A stretch of 64,000 nt of DNA from Streptomyces sp. SKN60 (lineage in GTDB: Bacteria > Actinomycetota > Actinomycetes > Streptomycetales > Streptomycetaceae), in NCBI RefSeq assembly GCF_026236535.1, contig NZ_JAHTMW010000025.1, positions 1 to 64,000 on the forward strand, given 5' to 3'. The notes under the pieces are model-generated. The model saw only the letters and a list, made by a program, of their open reading frames with translations. It ran no database searches and was not told where the DNA came from. Positions within the stretch are counted from its first letter, which is position 1. Every line of letters begins with the position of its first letter. Below, piece by piece: positions 1 to 8,513 of this stretch. Both the position numbers and the translations under genes were made by a program.

Positions 1-12
1 CTGCGGCCGTGT

Positions 13-60
13 CCTCAAACGCCGGACGGGCTGAAAACTCAGCCCCGCCGGCGTTTGAGG
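13..60. repeat. Intergenic palindromic repeat
   Basis: Two 13-base arms, CCTCAAACGCCGG and CCGGCGTTTGAGG, face each other and are exact reverse complements. They are followed by a G-rich stretch of alternating GGGGG and CCCCC. In my recollection this GCGTTTGAGG palindrome recurs many times between genes in Streptomyces chromosomes. It lies downstream of the phosphorylase gene and could also stop transcription. Confidence 0.7.
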
Positions 61-245
61 CGCGGGGGTCCGGGGGCAGAGCCCCCGGTTACGGGAAGGG
101 GCGGGGTGGGGGAGAAGCCCCGCGCAGCGGCCCCGGCACCCGGCGGCCCCGGCGAGCCGGACGGCCCGGCGGTCGGAGGCCGCCGCAGCGCTTCGAAGCC
201 CGATCGGCCCCCTGGGGCCGATCGGTGCGAGGAGCGCGGGAAAAC

Positions 246-1049
246 TCAGATCCGGTCCAGCACCCGCGTCAGCAGCTCGCCCATCCGCGCCGCCGAGTCG
301 CGCCCTGCCTGGAGGACCTCCTCGTGGTTCAGCGGCTCGCCCGAGAGCCCCGCCGCCAGGTTGGTGACGAGGGAGATGCCGAGGACCTCGGCGCCGGCCT
401 CGCGGGCCGCGATGGCCTCCAGGACGGTGGACATGCCGACGAGGTCGCCGCCGAGGACGCGGACCATGTTGATCTCGGCCGGGGTCTCGTAGTGCGGGCC
501 GGGGAACTGGACGTAGACGCCCTCCTCCAGCGTCTCGTCGACCTCCTTGCACAGCGCGCGCAGCCGCGGCGAGTACAGGTCCGTCAGGTCGACGAAGTTG
601 GCGCCGACGATCGGGGAGGCGGCCGTCAGGTTGAGGTGGTCGCTGATGAGGACCGGCTGGCCGGGGCGCATGCCTTCGCGGAGGCCGCCGCAGCCGTTGG
701 TGAGGACGACGGTCTTGCAGCCCGCGGCGACGGCGGTGCGGACGCCGTGGGCGACGGCGGCGACGCCGCGGCCCTCGTAGTAGTGGGTGCGGCCGAGGAA
801 GACCAGGGCGCGCTTCTCGCCGATCTTGTACGAGCGGATCTTGCCGCCGTGGCCCTCGACGGCCGGCGGCGGGAAGCCGGGCAGCTCGGTGACCGGGAAC
901 TCGGCCTCGGGCGCGCCGAGCGCGTCGACGGCGGGGGCCCAGCCGGAGCCCATGACCAGGGCGACGTCGTGGTTCTCGACGCCGGTCAGCTCGCGCAGGC
1001 GCGCGGCGGCGGCCTCGGCGGCCTCGTACGGGGTGGCAGTAGCGTTCAC
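246..1049 (-). CDS. Purine nucleoside phosphorylase
   Basis: This 267-residue cytoplasmic enzyme should split purine nucleosides with phosphate into base and ribose-1-phosphate for purine salvage. Visible family landmarks are an N-terminal MGSGW glycine turn near residue 35 (phosphate loop), GRTHYYEG near residue 80, FPGPHYETPAEI near residue 195, and VGMSTVLEA, the substrate-pocket signature of trimeric phosphorylases. The GTG start is chosen because the family begins just before NATATPYEA and a purine-rich GAGGCGAGAGAG tract precedes it. The open frame continues far upstream without stops, but that extension overlaps neighbouring genes and has no family similarity. The gene ends next to the palindromic repeat and appears to be transcribed alone. 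Confidence 0.93.
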   Translation of the reverse strand: MNATATPYEAAEAAAARLRELTGVENHDVALVMGSGWAPAVDALGAPEAEFPVTELPGFPPPAVEGHGGKIRSYKIGEKRALVFLGRTHYYEGRGVAAVAHGVRTAVAAGCKTVVLTNGCGGLREGMRPGQPVLISDHLNLTAASPIVGANFVDLTDLYSPRLRALCKEVDETLEEGVYVQFPGPHYETPAEINMVRVLGGDLVGMSTVLEAIAAREAGAEVLGISLVTNLAAGLSGEPLNHEEVLQAGRDSAARMGELLTRVLDRI

Positions 1050-1234
1050 TGACTCTCTCGCCTCGGGGAGGGGGGTCCGAGGAGGAGGCCCCGGACGGAT
1101 TTGATACGCCCAGCAGCCTAGCCCGAGAATCCCTACGCGCGTAGATGACGTCGCGCACGGAGCTGCGATCGTTGTCTTGTCGTTTCCGACGAAGAGATCG
1201 GCGGGCCGGCGTCCGGCGATCGGCCCAGCGGGGC

Positions 1235-1672
1235 TCAGCAGGGGCGCTTGCGCAGCTCCATCACGTAGTCGTGCGGCGCGCCCGCCGACTCCGCCGCGTC
1301 CGCGACCTCGCCCAGGTAGCGGGCCGAGGGCAGCCCGCCCTCGTACGCGTTGAGCACGTACACCCAGGCCGGCTCGTCGCCGTCGAGGGTGTGCACCCGC
1401 ACCCGCATCCGCCGGTAGATGTCGAGCCCGACACCCTCCCAGCGGTCCATCGACTCCTCGTCCATCGGTGCGATGTCGTAGAGCGCCACGAAGACCTGGG
1501 AACCCGGAGCCTCCACGATCGTGGCCAGCGCGCCCTCCCAGCCCATCTGCTCCCCGCCGAAGGTCAGCCGCCAGCCGTTCAGCCAGCCGGTGCCGCGCAG
1601 CGGCGAGTGGGGAGCGCGGCGGGTCATCAGCCGCGCGTCGAGGTTGCCGGCGTACGCGGCGTAGAGCGACAT
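1235..1672 (-). CDS. Gamma-glutamylcyclotransferase-like protein
   Basis: This is a 145-residue single-domain protein of the gamma-glutamylcyclotransferase (AIG2-like) fold, which forms 5-oxoproline from gamma-glutamyl amines. The N-terminal YAAYAGNLD corresponds to the YGSNL-type substrate loop. Downstream features are the VALYDI strand, an acidic EESMDRWEG segment that may supply the catalytic glutamate, and an RYL-containing C-terminus. The ATG start gives the N-terminus MSLYAAYAG usual for the family. It lies between the phosphorylase and the divergent flavoprotein gene. The physiological substrate cannot be told from sequence. Confidence 0.82.
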   Translation of the reverse strand: MSLYAAYAGNLDARLMTRRAPHSPLRGTGWLNGWRLTFGGEQMGWEGALATIVEAPGSQVFVALYDIAPMDEESMDRWEGVGLDIYRRMRVRVHTLDGDEPAWVYVLNAYEGGLPSARYLGEVADAAESAGAPHDYVMELRKRPC

Positions 1673-1979
1673 GGGGTCGAGAGTACGGGAGCGGGCGGGG
1701 TGGATGACGACGTCCGAGGTGACGGGGGGATGACGGGAGTGCGGCGCCGGAAAGTGACCGGCGGGTAGACCCCCGGCACACCCGCGCCCCCCGGTCCCGG
1801 CTACCCGGTGGCACACCCGCGCCCCGGTCCCGACACCCCCGCCCCGCCCCCGGCGCGTGGCTCGGCCGTACGTGCGGGACAATGGAGCACGCACTTGAAG
1901 CGTGCGGGACAATGGCGTACGCACTGCAGCCCAGCGGGGGGACTCCCCGGCAGAACGAGAGCGCGAGGCGTAGATCCCA
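1673..1979. other. Divergent intergenic region upstream of lpdA
   Basis: This 307-base gap separates the divergently read cyclotransferase and lpdA genes. Its first half is C-rich with no plausible coding sequence. Its second half holds the tandem repeat listed at 1871. I see no clear promoter hexamers. The proximal leader ends with GAGCGCGAGG, possibly the ribosome binding site for lpdA. Confidence 0.5.
1871..1926. promoter_or_regulatory. Two 26-base direct repeats, 30-base period
   Basis: The stretch CGTGCGGGACAATGG is present twice, exactly 30 bases apart. Each copy is followed by a near-identical ACGCACT end, so each unit also has opposing GTGCG and CGCAC arms. The spacing, close to three helical turns, and the position about 55 bases before lpdA make it a candidate operator. 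No regulator can be assigned. Confidence 0.4.
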
Positions 1980-3419
1980 GTGACCCGGATCGTGATCATC
2001 GGCGGCGGACCCGGCGGATACGAGGCGGCCCTGGTGGGCGCCCAACTCGGCGCGGAGGTGACCGTCGTCGACTGTGACGGCCTCGGCGGCGCGTCCGTCC
2101 TGACCGACTGTGTTCCCTCCAAGACCCTGATCGCCACCGCCGAGGTGATGACCACCTTCGACTCCTCGTACGAGGAGCTGGGCATCATCGTGGCGGACGA
2201 CACCCCGCACATCGAGCAGGCGGCCCGCGTCGTCGGCGTGGACCTGGGCAAGGTCAACCGCCGTGTGAAGCGGCTCGCGCTCGCCCAGTCGCACGACATC
2301 ACCGCCTCCGTCACCCGGGCCGGTGCCCGCGTGCTGCGCGGCCGCGGCCGGCTGTCCGGCCGGCAGGCCATGGACGGCTCCCGCCAGGTGATCGTGACCA
2401 GCGCCGACGGCACCGAGGAGACGCTGACCGCCGACGCCGTCCTCATCGCCACCGGCGGGCACCCGCGCGAGGTGCCGGACGCCAAGCCGGACGGCGAGCG
2501 GATCCTCAACTGGACCCAGGTCTACGACCTCAAGGAGCTCCCCGAGGAGCTCATCGTGGTCGGTTCCGGTGTCACCGGCGCCGAGTTCGCCGGCGCCTAC
2601 CAGGCGCTGGGCTCCCGGGTCACCCTGGTCTCGTCCCGCGACCGCGTGCTCCCGGGCGAGGACCCGGACGCCGCCGCGGTCCTGGAGGACGTCTTCCGCC
2701 GCCGCGGCATGAACGTCATGGCCCGCTCCCGCGCCGAGTCCGCCAAGCGGGTGGGTGACCGGGTCGAGGTCACCCTCTCCGACGGCCGGGTCATCTCCGG
2801 CACCCACTGCCTGATGGCGGTCGGCGCCATCCCGAACTCCGCCGGCATGGGCCTGGAGGAGGCCGGCGTCCGGCTGAAGGACTCCGGCCACATCTGGACC
2901 GACCGGGTCTCCCGTACCTCGGCTCCCGGTGTGTACGCGGCGGGCGACGTCACCGGCGTCTTCGCGCTCGCCTCCGTGGCCGCCATGCAGGGCCGCATCG
3001 CGATGTACCACTTCCTCGGCGACGCGGTGGCCCCGCTCAACCTGAAGACGGTCTCCTCCAACGTCTTCACCGACCCCGAGATCGCCACCGTCGGCTACAC
3101 CCAGGCCGACGTCGACGCCGGCAAGATCGAGGCCAAGGTCGTCAAGCTGCCGCTGCTGCGCAACCCGCGCGCCAAGATGCAGGGCATCCGGGACGGCTTC
3201 GTCAAGATCTTCTGCCGTCCCGGCACCGGCATCGTGGTCGGCGGCTGTGTCGTCGCGCCGCGCGCGAGCGAGCTGATCCACCCCATCTCGATCGCGGTCG
3301 ACAACAATCTGACGGTGGAACAGATCGCAAATGCTTTCACCGTGTACCCCTCCCTGTCGGGCTCGATCGCGGAAGTGGCACGGCAGTTGCACACCCGAAA
3401 GACGGCGGGCGAGGCGTAA
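1980..3419 (+). CDS. lpdA: NAD(P)H-quinone reductase, LpdA-type flavoprotein
   Basis: This 479-residue flavoprotein belongs to the pyridine nucleotide-disulfide oxidoreductase family. The FAD-binding GGGPGGYEAAL is near the N-terminus, the NAD(P) motif GSGVTGAEFAG is near residue 195, and the second FAD motif YAAGDVTG is near residue 320. The active-site segment reads GASVLTDCVPSK. True lipoamide dehydrogenases have CxxxxC here, so the first redox cysteine is missing. The C-terminal segment reads VYPSLSGS rather than the catalytic HAHPTLSE. Both losses match Mycobacterium tuberculosis LpdA (Rv3303c), an NAD(P)H:quinone reductase, so a role in quinone reduction or redox defence is likelier than in 2-oxoacid dehydrogenases. 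Translation starts at GTG. Confidence 0.88.
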   Translation: MTRIVIIGGGPGGYEAALVGAQLGAEVTVVDCDGLGGASVLTDCVPSKTLIATAEVMTTFDSSYEELGIIVADDTPHIEQAARVVGVDLGKVNRRVKRLALAQSHDITASVTRAGARVLRGRGRLSGRQAMDGSRQVIVTSADGTEETLTADAVLIATGGHPREVPDAKPDGERILNWTQVYDLKELPEELIVVGSGVTGAEFAGAYQALGSRVTLVSSRDRVLPGEDPDAAAVLEDVFRRRGMNVMARSRAESAKRVGDRVEVTLSDGRVISGTHCLMAVGAIPNSAGMGLEEAGVRLKDSGHIWTDRVSRTSAPGVYAAGDVTGVFALASVAAMQGRIAMYHFLGDAVAPLNLKTVSSNVFTDPEIATVGYTQADVDAGKIEAKVVKLPLLRNPRAKMQGIRDGFVKIFCRPGTGIVVGGCVVAPRASELIHPISIAVDNNLTVEQIANAFTVYPSLSGSIAEVARQLHTRKTAGEA

Positions 3420-3517
3420 CCGGGCGGCCGGGCACCGCCCCGGCCTGCGGGAACGGTTCGCCGACTCGGACAACCCCCGGCAAGGCGGGGCATAGTCCTG
3501 GCATGGTCCGGATCAAT

Positions 3518-3551
3518 GGCGGGGTCTCCCATATCACGTGGAGGCCCCGCC
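3518..3551. terminator. Hairpin between lpdA and the DeoR gene
   Basis: Arms GGCGGGG-T-CTCC and GGAG-G-CCCCGCC pair around a short AT-containing loop. It follows lpdA by about 100 bases and precedes the next gene. A possible upstream GTG start for that gene (3538) lies inside this stem, which argues against that start. Confidence 0.6.
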
Positions 3552-3609
3552 TGTGTGCATCTTCTGCAAATCGGCCCAAAGTGCCGTCGGTCACGTTACT
3601 GTCGGTTTC

Positions 3610-4590
3610 GTGTTCGCTGCAGAACGTCGCCAGTTGATCCTCGAAATGGTGCGCGCCAATGGAGCCGTGTCGCTCCGCGAGCTCGCCCGCGTCGTCCAGA
3701 CCTCAGAAGTGACCGTACGGCGAGACGTGCGGGCCCTGGAGGCCGAAGGACTCCTCGACCGCCGGCACGGCGGTGCGGTACTGCCGGGCGGGCTCACCCG
3801 CGAGTCCGGCTTCCCGCAGAAATCCCATCTCGCCACCGCCGAGAAGACCGCCATCGCCGATGTCGCCGCGAGCCTCGTCGAAGAGGGCGAGGCCATCGTC
3901 GTCGGCGCCGGCACCACCACGCAGGAGCTGGCCCGTCGGCTCGCCCGGGTGCCCGGTCTCACCGTCGTCACCAACTCGCTGCTCGTCGCCCAGGCCCTCG
4001 CCCACGCCAACCGGGTCGAGGTGGTCATGACCGGCGGCACCCTGCGCGGCTCCAACTACGCGCTCGTGGGCAGCGGGGCCGAGCAGTCGCTGCAGGGGCT
4101 CCGGGTCTCCCGGGCCTTCCTGTCCGGCAGCGGCCTGACCGCCGAGCGCGGCCTGTCCACCTCCAACATGCTCTCCGCGAGCGTGGACCGGGCGCTTGTG
4201 CAGGCGGCGGCGGAGGTCGTGGTGCTCGCCGACCACACCAAGCTCGGCACCGACACCATGTTCCAGACGGTGCCGACCGACGTGATCACCCGCCTGGTCA
4301 CCGACGAGCCGCCCGCGCACGACGAGCGCGCCGCCACCGAACTGCAGGCCCTGGCCGACCAGGGCGTGCAGATCGCGGTGGCCGGGACCGGCGCCGGCGC
4401 GCACGGGGGCGAGCAGCACCCCCCGGGCGGCGGCCGGCCGCGCCGTGACGTGCCGCTGCCGGGGCAGCGCGGGCGGCTGCCGGGCGGGCAGTTCCGTGGC
4501 GGCCCCGGTGGGCCCGGTGGTCCGCTCGGCGCCGATGTGCTCGCGCCGGAGCGGTCGGCGGCGCGCGTGGCGGATCTGCGGCGGCGCTGA
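3610..4590 (+). CDS. DeoR/GlpR-family transcriptional regulator
   Basis: This 326-residue protein has an N-terminal DeoR-type winged helix (residues about 3-58: AAERRQLILEMV, then TSEVTVRRDVRALE as the recognition region and RRHGGAV after it). A DeoRC sugar-phosphate-sensing domain follows (about 75-230) with the VVGAGTTTQELA phosphate loop. Family members usually end near 250 residues. This one adds about 80 residues rich in Gly, Pro and Arg, apparently disordered. Such regulators normally repress sugar or nucleoside uptake and catabolism genes and release DNA on binding a phosphorylated sugar. No such operon adjoins it, so its target is unknown. The GTG start at VFAAERR fits the family; 3538 is an alternative. 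Confidence 0.88.
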   Translation: MFAAERRQLILEMVRANGAVSLRELARVVQTSEVTVRRDVRALEAEGLLDRRHGGAVLPGGLTRESGFPQKSHLATAEKTAIADVAASLVEEGEAIVVGAGTTTQELARRLARVPGLTVVTNSLLVAQALAHANRVEVVMTGGTLRGSNYALVGSGAEQSLQGLRVSRAFLSGSGLTAERGLSTSNMLSASVDRALVQAAAEVVVLADHTKLGTDTMFQTVPTDVITRLVTDEPPAHDERAATELQALADQGVQIAVAGTGAGAHGGEQHPPGGGRPRRDVPLPGQRGRLPGGQFRGGPGGPGGPLGADVLAPERSAARVADLRRR

Positions 4591-4635
4591 GCCGGTGCCG
4601 CTGAGCGGTGCCGCTGAGGCGGTACCGATCCGCTG

Positions 4636-5181
4636 TTACGGCGCGAGTCCCCGTACCGTCAGGTCAAGCAGCCGGTCCGCCAACTCCGGGTCCTCCGGAG
4701 AGCGTTCGGCGGCCAGGGCGATGGCGTGGGCCAGCTTCGTCAGGTCCTCGATGGGGATCCCGGCGCGTACCGCGCCCGCCGTGCGGGCCCGGGTGAGCAG
4801 GCGGTCGCCCGCCGCCCGCAGCGGCTCGCCGCACTCGGCGAGCGTCGAACTCCCGCCGGGCGCCGCGGACATGAGGGCCACCGAGAGGCCGCGGTACTCC
4901 CGCGCGTGGGTGATCAGGGCGCGCAGCCACGCCACCAGGGCGGCGCGCGGGTCGGGCGCCGTGGCGAGCTCCGCCGAGCGGTCGAGGAGGCCGGCGAGCC
5001 CGTCCCGTACGACCGCGCCGAGCAACGCCTCCCGGGTGGGGAAGTGGCGGTACAGGGTGCCGATGCCGACCCCGGCGCGGCGGGCGATGTCCTCCAGGGA
5101 CGCGTCGGTGCCGTGCGCGGCGAAGGCGGCCCGCGCCTCGGCCAGTAGCCGCTCGTGGTTGCGGCGGGCATCAGCACGCAT
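4636..5181 (-). CDS. TetR-family transcriptional regulator
   Basis: This 181-residue protein has a typical TetR DNA-binding head (residues about 8-55) with SLEDIARRAGVGIGTLYRHF as the helix-turn-helix and FPTREALL after it. The effector-binding C-terminal half is variable, as expected. The ATG giving MRADARRNHERLL is preferred. An earlier methionine (5232) would put the first codons inside the terminator hairpin of the carboxylase gene. It converges with the DeoR gene and reads in the same direction as accA2, downstream of its terminator. Ligand and targets are not apparent. Confidence 0.87.
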   Translation of the reverse strand: MRADARRNHERLLAEARAAFAAHGTDASLEDIARRAGVGIGTLYRHFPTREALLGAVVRDGLAGLLDRSAELATAPDPRAALVAWLRALITHAREYRGLSVALMSAAPGGSSTLAECGEPLRAAGDRLLTRARTAGAVRAGIPIEDLTKLAHAIALAAERSPEDPELADRLLDLTVRGLAP

Positions 5182-5214
5182 GCGTACGCCCTCTTCCTCG
5201 TGGTCCCGGTACGG

Positions 5215-5253
5215 CGAAGGGCCCGCAGACATCGTGCGCCTGCGGGCCCTTCG
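5215..5253. terminator. Terminator of the carboxylase alpha gene
   Basis: A perfect 14-base stem, CGAAGGGCCCGCAG paired with CTGCGGGCCCTTCG, has an 11-base loop. It lies 20 bases downstream of the alpha-subunit stop codon and just ahead of the TetR gene. Confidence 0.85.
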
Positions 5254-5273
5254 TACCGTACCTGTGCCGGGCG

Positions 5274-7028
5274 TCAGTCCTTGATCTCGCAGATCGCCGC
5301 GCCGGAGGTGACCGAGGCGCCGACCTCGGCGCTCAGGCCCTTGACGGTGCCGGAGCGGTGCGCGTTGAGCGGCTGCTCCATCTTCATGGCCTCCAGGACG
5401 ACGATCAGGTCGCCCTCCTTGACCTCCGCACCCTCCTCGACGGCCACCTTGACGATGGTGCCCTGCATCGGGGACGCGAGGGTGTCGCCGGAGGCGGTCG
5501 GGCCGGACTTCTTGGCGGCGCGGCGCTTCGGCTTGGCGCCGGCGGCCAGGCCGGTGCGGGCCAGGGTCATGCCGAGCGACGACGGGAGGGAGACCTCAAG
5601 ACGCTTGCCGCCGACCTCGACGACGATGGTCTCGCGGCCGGTCTCGTCCTCGTCGGCCTCGGCGCCCGCCGGGGCGAAGGGCTTGATCTCGTTGACGAAC
5701 TCGGTCTCGATCCACCGGGTGTGGACGCGGAACGGGTCGGCCGTGAAGGCGGGGTCGACCACGACGGCCTGGTGGAACGGGATGGCGGTGGCCATGCCCT
5801 CGACCTTGAACTCGGCGAGCGCGCGGGCGGCGCGCTGCAGCGCCTGCTCGCGGGTGGCGCCGGTGACGATCAGCTTGGCGAGCAGGGAGTCCCAGGCCGG
5901 GCCGATGACCGAGCCGGACTCGACGCCCGCGTCCAGGCGGACGCCCGGGCCGGTCGGCGCGTTGAAGGTGGTGACGGTGCCGGGGGCCGGGAGGAAGTTG
6001 CGGCCCGGGTCCTCGCCGTTGATGCGGAACTCGAAGGAGTGACCGCGGATCTCCGGGTCGCCGTAGCCGAGCTCCTCGCCGTCGGCGATCCGGAACATCT
6101 CGCGGACCAGGTCGATGCCGGTGACCTCTTCGGTGACCGGGTGCTCGACCTGGAGGCGGGTGTTGACCTCCAGGAAGGAGATGGTTCCATCCAGGCCGAC
6201 GAGGAACTCGACGGTGCCGGCGCCGACGTAGCCGGCCTCCTTGAGGATGGCCTTCGACGCGGCGTACAGCTCCGCGTTCTGCTCGTCCGACAGGAAGGGG
6301 GCCGGGGCCTCCTCGACCAGCTTCTGGTGGCGGCGCTGCAGCGAGCAGTCACGGGTGGAGACGACCACGACGTTGCCGTGCGAGTCGGCGAGGCACTGGG
6401 TCTCGACGTGCCGCGGCTTGTCGAGGTAGCGCTCGACGAAGCACTCGCCGCGGCCGAAGGCGGCGACGGCCTCGCGGACGGCGGAGTCGTAGAGCTCCGG
6501 GACCTCTTCGAGGGTGCGGGCGACCTTCAGACCGCGGCCACCGCCGCCGAAGGCGGCCTTGATCGCGATCGGCAGGCCGTGCTCCTGGGCGAAGGCCACG
6601 ACCTCGTCGGCGCCCGAGACCGGGTCCGGGGTGCCGGCGACCAGCGGCGCGCCCGCGCGCTGCGCGATGTGCCGGGCGGCGACCTTGTCACCGAGGTCGC
6701 GGATGGCCTGCGGCGGCGGGCCGATCCAGGTCAGGCCGGCGTCGATCACGGCCTGGGCGAACTCCGCGTTCTCGGAGAGGAAGCCGTAGCCGGGGTGGAT
6801 CGCGTCGGCGCCCGAGTCGGCAGCGGCCTGGAGCACCTTGGCGACATCCAGGTAACTGGTGGCCGGGGTGTCACCGCCCAGGGCGAACGCCTCGTCGGCC
6901 GCGCGGACGTGCAGAGCGTCCCGGTCCGGATCGGCGTAGACGGCTACGCTGGCGATCCCGGCGTCCCGGCAGGCCCGGGCGACGCGGACAGCGATTTCGC
7001 CACGGTTGGCGATGAGCACCTTGCGCAC
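5274..7028 (-). CDS. accA2: Acyl-CoA carboxylase alpha subunit (biotin carboxylase plus BCCP)
   Basis: This 584-residue fused subunit carboxylates its own biotin with ATP and bicarbonate, then offers the carboxyl group to the beta subunit for malonyl-CoA or methylmalonyl-CoA synthesis. In order it has a biotin carboxylase N-domain (RKVLIANRGEIAVR at the start), an ATP-grasp domain with GGGGRGLKVAR near residue 165, EVNTRLQVEHPVTE near 290, and a carboxylase C-domain. A basic linker (KPKRRAAKK) and a BCCP domain follow, with EAMKMEQ carrying the biotinylated lysine at about residue 549. Length and architecture match Streptomyces AccA1/AccA2, shared between acetyl- and propionyl-CoA carboxylases. 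The GTG start is preceded by AAGGAGGGAG. The beta and epsilon subunits and the biotin ligase lie 2-4 kb away. Confidence 0.95.
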   Translation of the reverse strand: MRKVLIANRGEIAVRVARACRDAGIASVAVYADPDRDALHVRAADEAFALGGDTPATSYLDVAKVLQAAADSGADAIHPGYGFLSENAEFAQAVIDAGLTWIGPPPQAIRDLGDKVAARHIAQRAGAPLVAGTPDPVSGADEVVAFAQEHGLPIAIKAAFGGGGRGLKVARTLEEVPELYDSAVREAVAAFGRGECFVERYLDKPRHVETQCLADSHGNVVVVSTRDCSLQRRHQKLVEEAPAPFLSDEQNAELYAASKAILKEAGYVGAGTVEFLVGLDGTISFLEVNTRLQVEHPVTEEVTGIDLVREMFRIADGEELGYGDPEIRGHSFEFRINGEDPGRNFLPAPGTVTTFNAPTGPGVRLDAGVESGSVIGPAWDSLLAKLIVTGATREQALQRAARALAEFKVEGMATAIPFHQAVVVDPAFTADPFRVHTRWIETEFVNEIKPFAPAGAEADEDETGRETIVVEVGGKRLEVSLPSSLGMTLARTGLAAGAKPKRRAAKKSGPTASGDTLASPMQGTIVKVAVEEGAEVKEGDLIVVLEAMKMEQPLNAHRSGTVKGLSAEVGASVTSGAAICEIKD

Positions 7029-7432
7029 GATGGCTCCCTCCTTGAAACAAGCTGAGTTTAGGGACTGCCGACACGGCACTTCGACCCGTCCCCAATGGTG
7101 AGCTTGCCCACACGGAGCGTGAATCGAGGCTCGCTCGGGTCGTGAAATCCCTTGTCGCACCACGGTACGCAGGGATTCTTTACGGCACAGTAGCTCCGAG
7201 GTGTGGCGCAGGTCTCTGTTCACGCGGCCAGTCGCCAAATGGGTTTCTTTGTGGAGTCCCTACGAATGGCTCAATGATTCTTTGCGCCTCGGCCGGACGG
7301 GCACCCCCTGGATACCCGGTCGCACGAACCCTTGTCCGGCCCTTGTCCGGCGGTTTACCGGTCAGTAGCCTTCGCGCTGTCGTACGTACCGTAGGTAACT
7401 GCCGTATTCACGGGATCCAGGGGGTGGCCGAG
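7029..7432. other. 404-base divergent intergenic region
   Basis: The gap separates accA2 (leftward) from a small membrane protein gene (rightward). The accA2 side holds a strong AAGGAGG ribosome site and a weak leftward TAAACT -10-like hexamer. The rest is less GC-rich than flanking genes, with runs such as GATTCTTTACGG, consistent with promoters. No conserved small gene or riboswitch was recognised. The open frame that spans it is only an upstream extension of the next gene. Confidence 0.4.
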
Positions 7433-7861
7433 GTGGCCCGCAGACCGATAGCGCTCGTGACGGCGGCGGTGCTCTTCCTCGAAGCACCCGGCATCGTCGC
7501 GATCAACGCGGTGATGGCACGCTTCGTGAAGGCCCAGTCGATGTCCCTCGACGGGATGGATCCGGACGTCATGTACACCGGCACCTGGGCCCTCGGCATC
7601 GGCTCCGGCGCGCTGCTGCTGCTGTGCGGCCTGGTCCCGCTGATCGCCGCGATCCGCGACCGCCGCCCCGGCCGCCCGGGCCGCGCACTGCTCATCGGCT
7701 GCGCGATCGTGCACGGTGTGCTCGGGGCGGTGGCGGTGGGGCTGCTCGGCTGGGCGTCCTTCGCGTTCCTGATGGCCGTGGTCGGCCTGATCGTGCTCAC
7801 CCTGGTGGCGTACGGGGAGGGCGCGGCCGACCGCGAACCGGCCGAGGCCCAGCCGGCCTAG
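7433..7861 (+). CDS. Small integral membrane protein
   Basis: This 142-residue protein has four hydrophobic stretches: IALVTAAVLFLEAPGIVAIN near the N-terminus, GIGSGALLLLCGLVPLIAA near 55, a short ALLIGCAIVHGVLGAVAV near 90, and FAFLMAVVGLIVLTLVAY near the end. It is therefore a polytopic membrane protein. I cannot assign a function. The GTG at 7433 is chosen because AGGGGG lies seven bases upstream; GTG at 7424 is an in-frame alternative. Its stop overlaps the convergent maf stop by four bases (CTAG). A gene of this kind sits beside accA2 in related genomes, as I recall. Confidence 0.7.
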   Translation: MARRPIALVTAAVLFLEAPGIVAINAVMARFVKAQSMSLDGMDPDVMYTGTWALGIGSGALLLLCGLVPLIAAIRDRRPGRPGRALLIGCAIVHGVLGAVAVGLLGWASFAFLMAVVGLIVLTLVAYGEGAADREPAEAQPA

Positions 7862-8463
7862 GTCCAGAGGTCGGTGATCGAGACGTCCAGCTTGCGCAGC
7901 AGGGTGCGGAGCAGCGGCAGCGAGAGGCCGATGACATTGCCCGGGTCGCCGTCGATGCCCTCGATGAACGGCGCCGAGCGCCCGTCCAGCGTGAACGCGC
8001 CCGCCACGTGGAGGGGTTCGCCGCTGGCCACGTACGCGTCGATCTCGGCGTCCGTCGGGTCGCCGAAGCGGACCACGGTGGAGGCGGTGGCCGAGGCGTA
8101 GCGCTTGGCCGTCGTGTCGTACACGCAGTGGCCGGTCTGCAGGATGCCGACCCTGCCTCGCATCGACCTCCAGCGGGCTGTGGCCTCGGCGGCGTCGGCG
8201 GGCTTGCCGAGCGCCTGCTTGTCCAGCTCCAGGACCGAGTCGCAGCCGATGACCAGGGCGCCGCTCGCCTCCGGCTTGGCCGCGACGTGCGCGGCCTTCG
8301 CCTCGGCGAGGGCGAGCGCCAGCTCGGCGGGGGTCGGCGCGTGCACCTTGTCCTCGTCGACACCGCTCACGATCACCTCCGGCGCGAGCCCGGCCTGCCG
8401 GAGCAGTCCGAGCCGGGCGGGGGAGGCGGAGGCGAGCACGAGGCGGCGGCGATCAGCAGTCAT
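7858..8463 (-). CDS. maf: Maf-family nucleotide pyrophosphatase
   Basis: This 201-residue protein of the Maf/YceF family hydrolyses non-canonical or excess nucleoside triphosphates (dTTP, UTP or m7GTP type substrates) to monophosphates. Its start LVLASASPARLGLL is the family's substrate-binding signature. CDSVLELDKQALGKP carries the catalytic aspartate of the GxDTxV-like motif, and IDGDPGNVIGLSLPL is the conserved C-terminal segment. It is in the leftward group between accA2 and the epsilon/beta carboxylase genes, an arrangement I associate with streptomycetes. The exact substrate subgroup is not decided by the visible motifs. Confidence 0.92.
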   Translation of the reverse strand: MTADRRRLVLASASPARLGLLRQAGLAPEVIVSGVDEDKVHAPTPAELALALAEAKAAHVAAKPEASGALVIGCDSVLELDKQALGKPADAAEATARWRSMRGRVGILQTGHCVYDTTAKRYASATASTVVRFGDPTDAEIDAYVASGEPLHVAGAFTLDGRSAPFIEGIDGDPGNVIGLSLPLLRTLLRKLDVSITDLWT

Positions 8464-8513
8464 GGGGGCAGCGTAGCGAGCCGAGGGCCGGTCCACTTCC
8501 TGTCGGCGGCCGG

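Noticed and set aside
1871..1926. Mini CRISPR array
   Set aside because: Only two units, with no spacer-like variation and no cas genes; the structure fits an operator better.
246..3473. A 1075-codon leftward open frame
   Set aside because: Only its last 267 codons match a family (purine nucleoside phosphorylase). The rest is antisense to lpdA and an artefact of high GC.
5182..5232. Longer TetR protein starting at 5232
   Set aside because: Its first codons fall inside the carboxylase terminator hairpin and no TetR family member has this extension.
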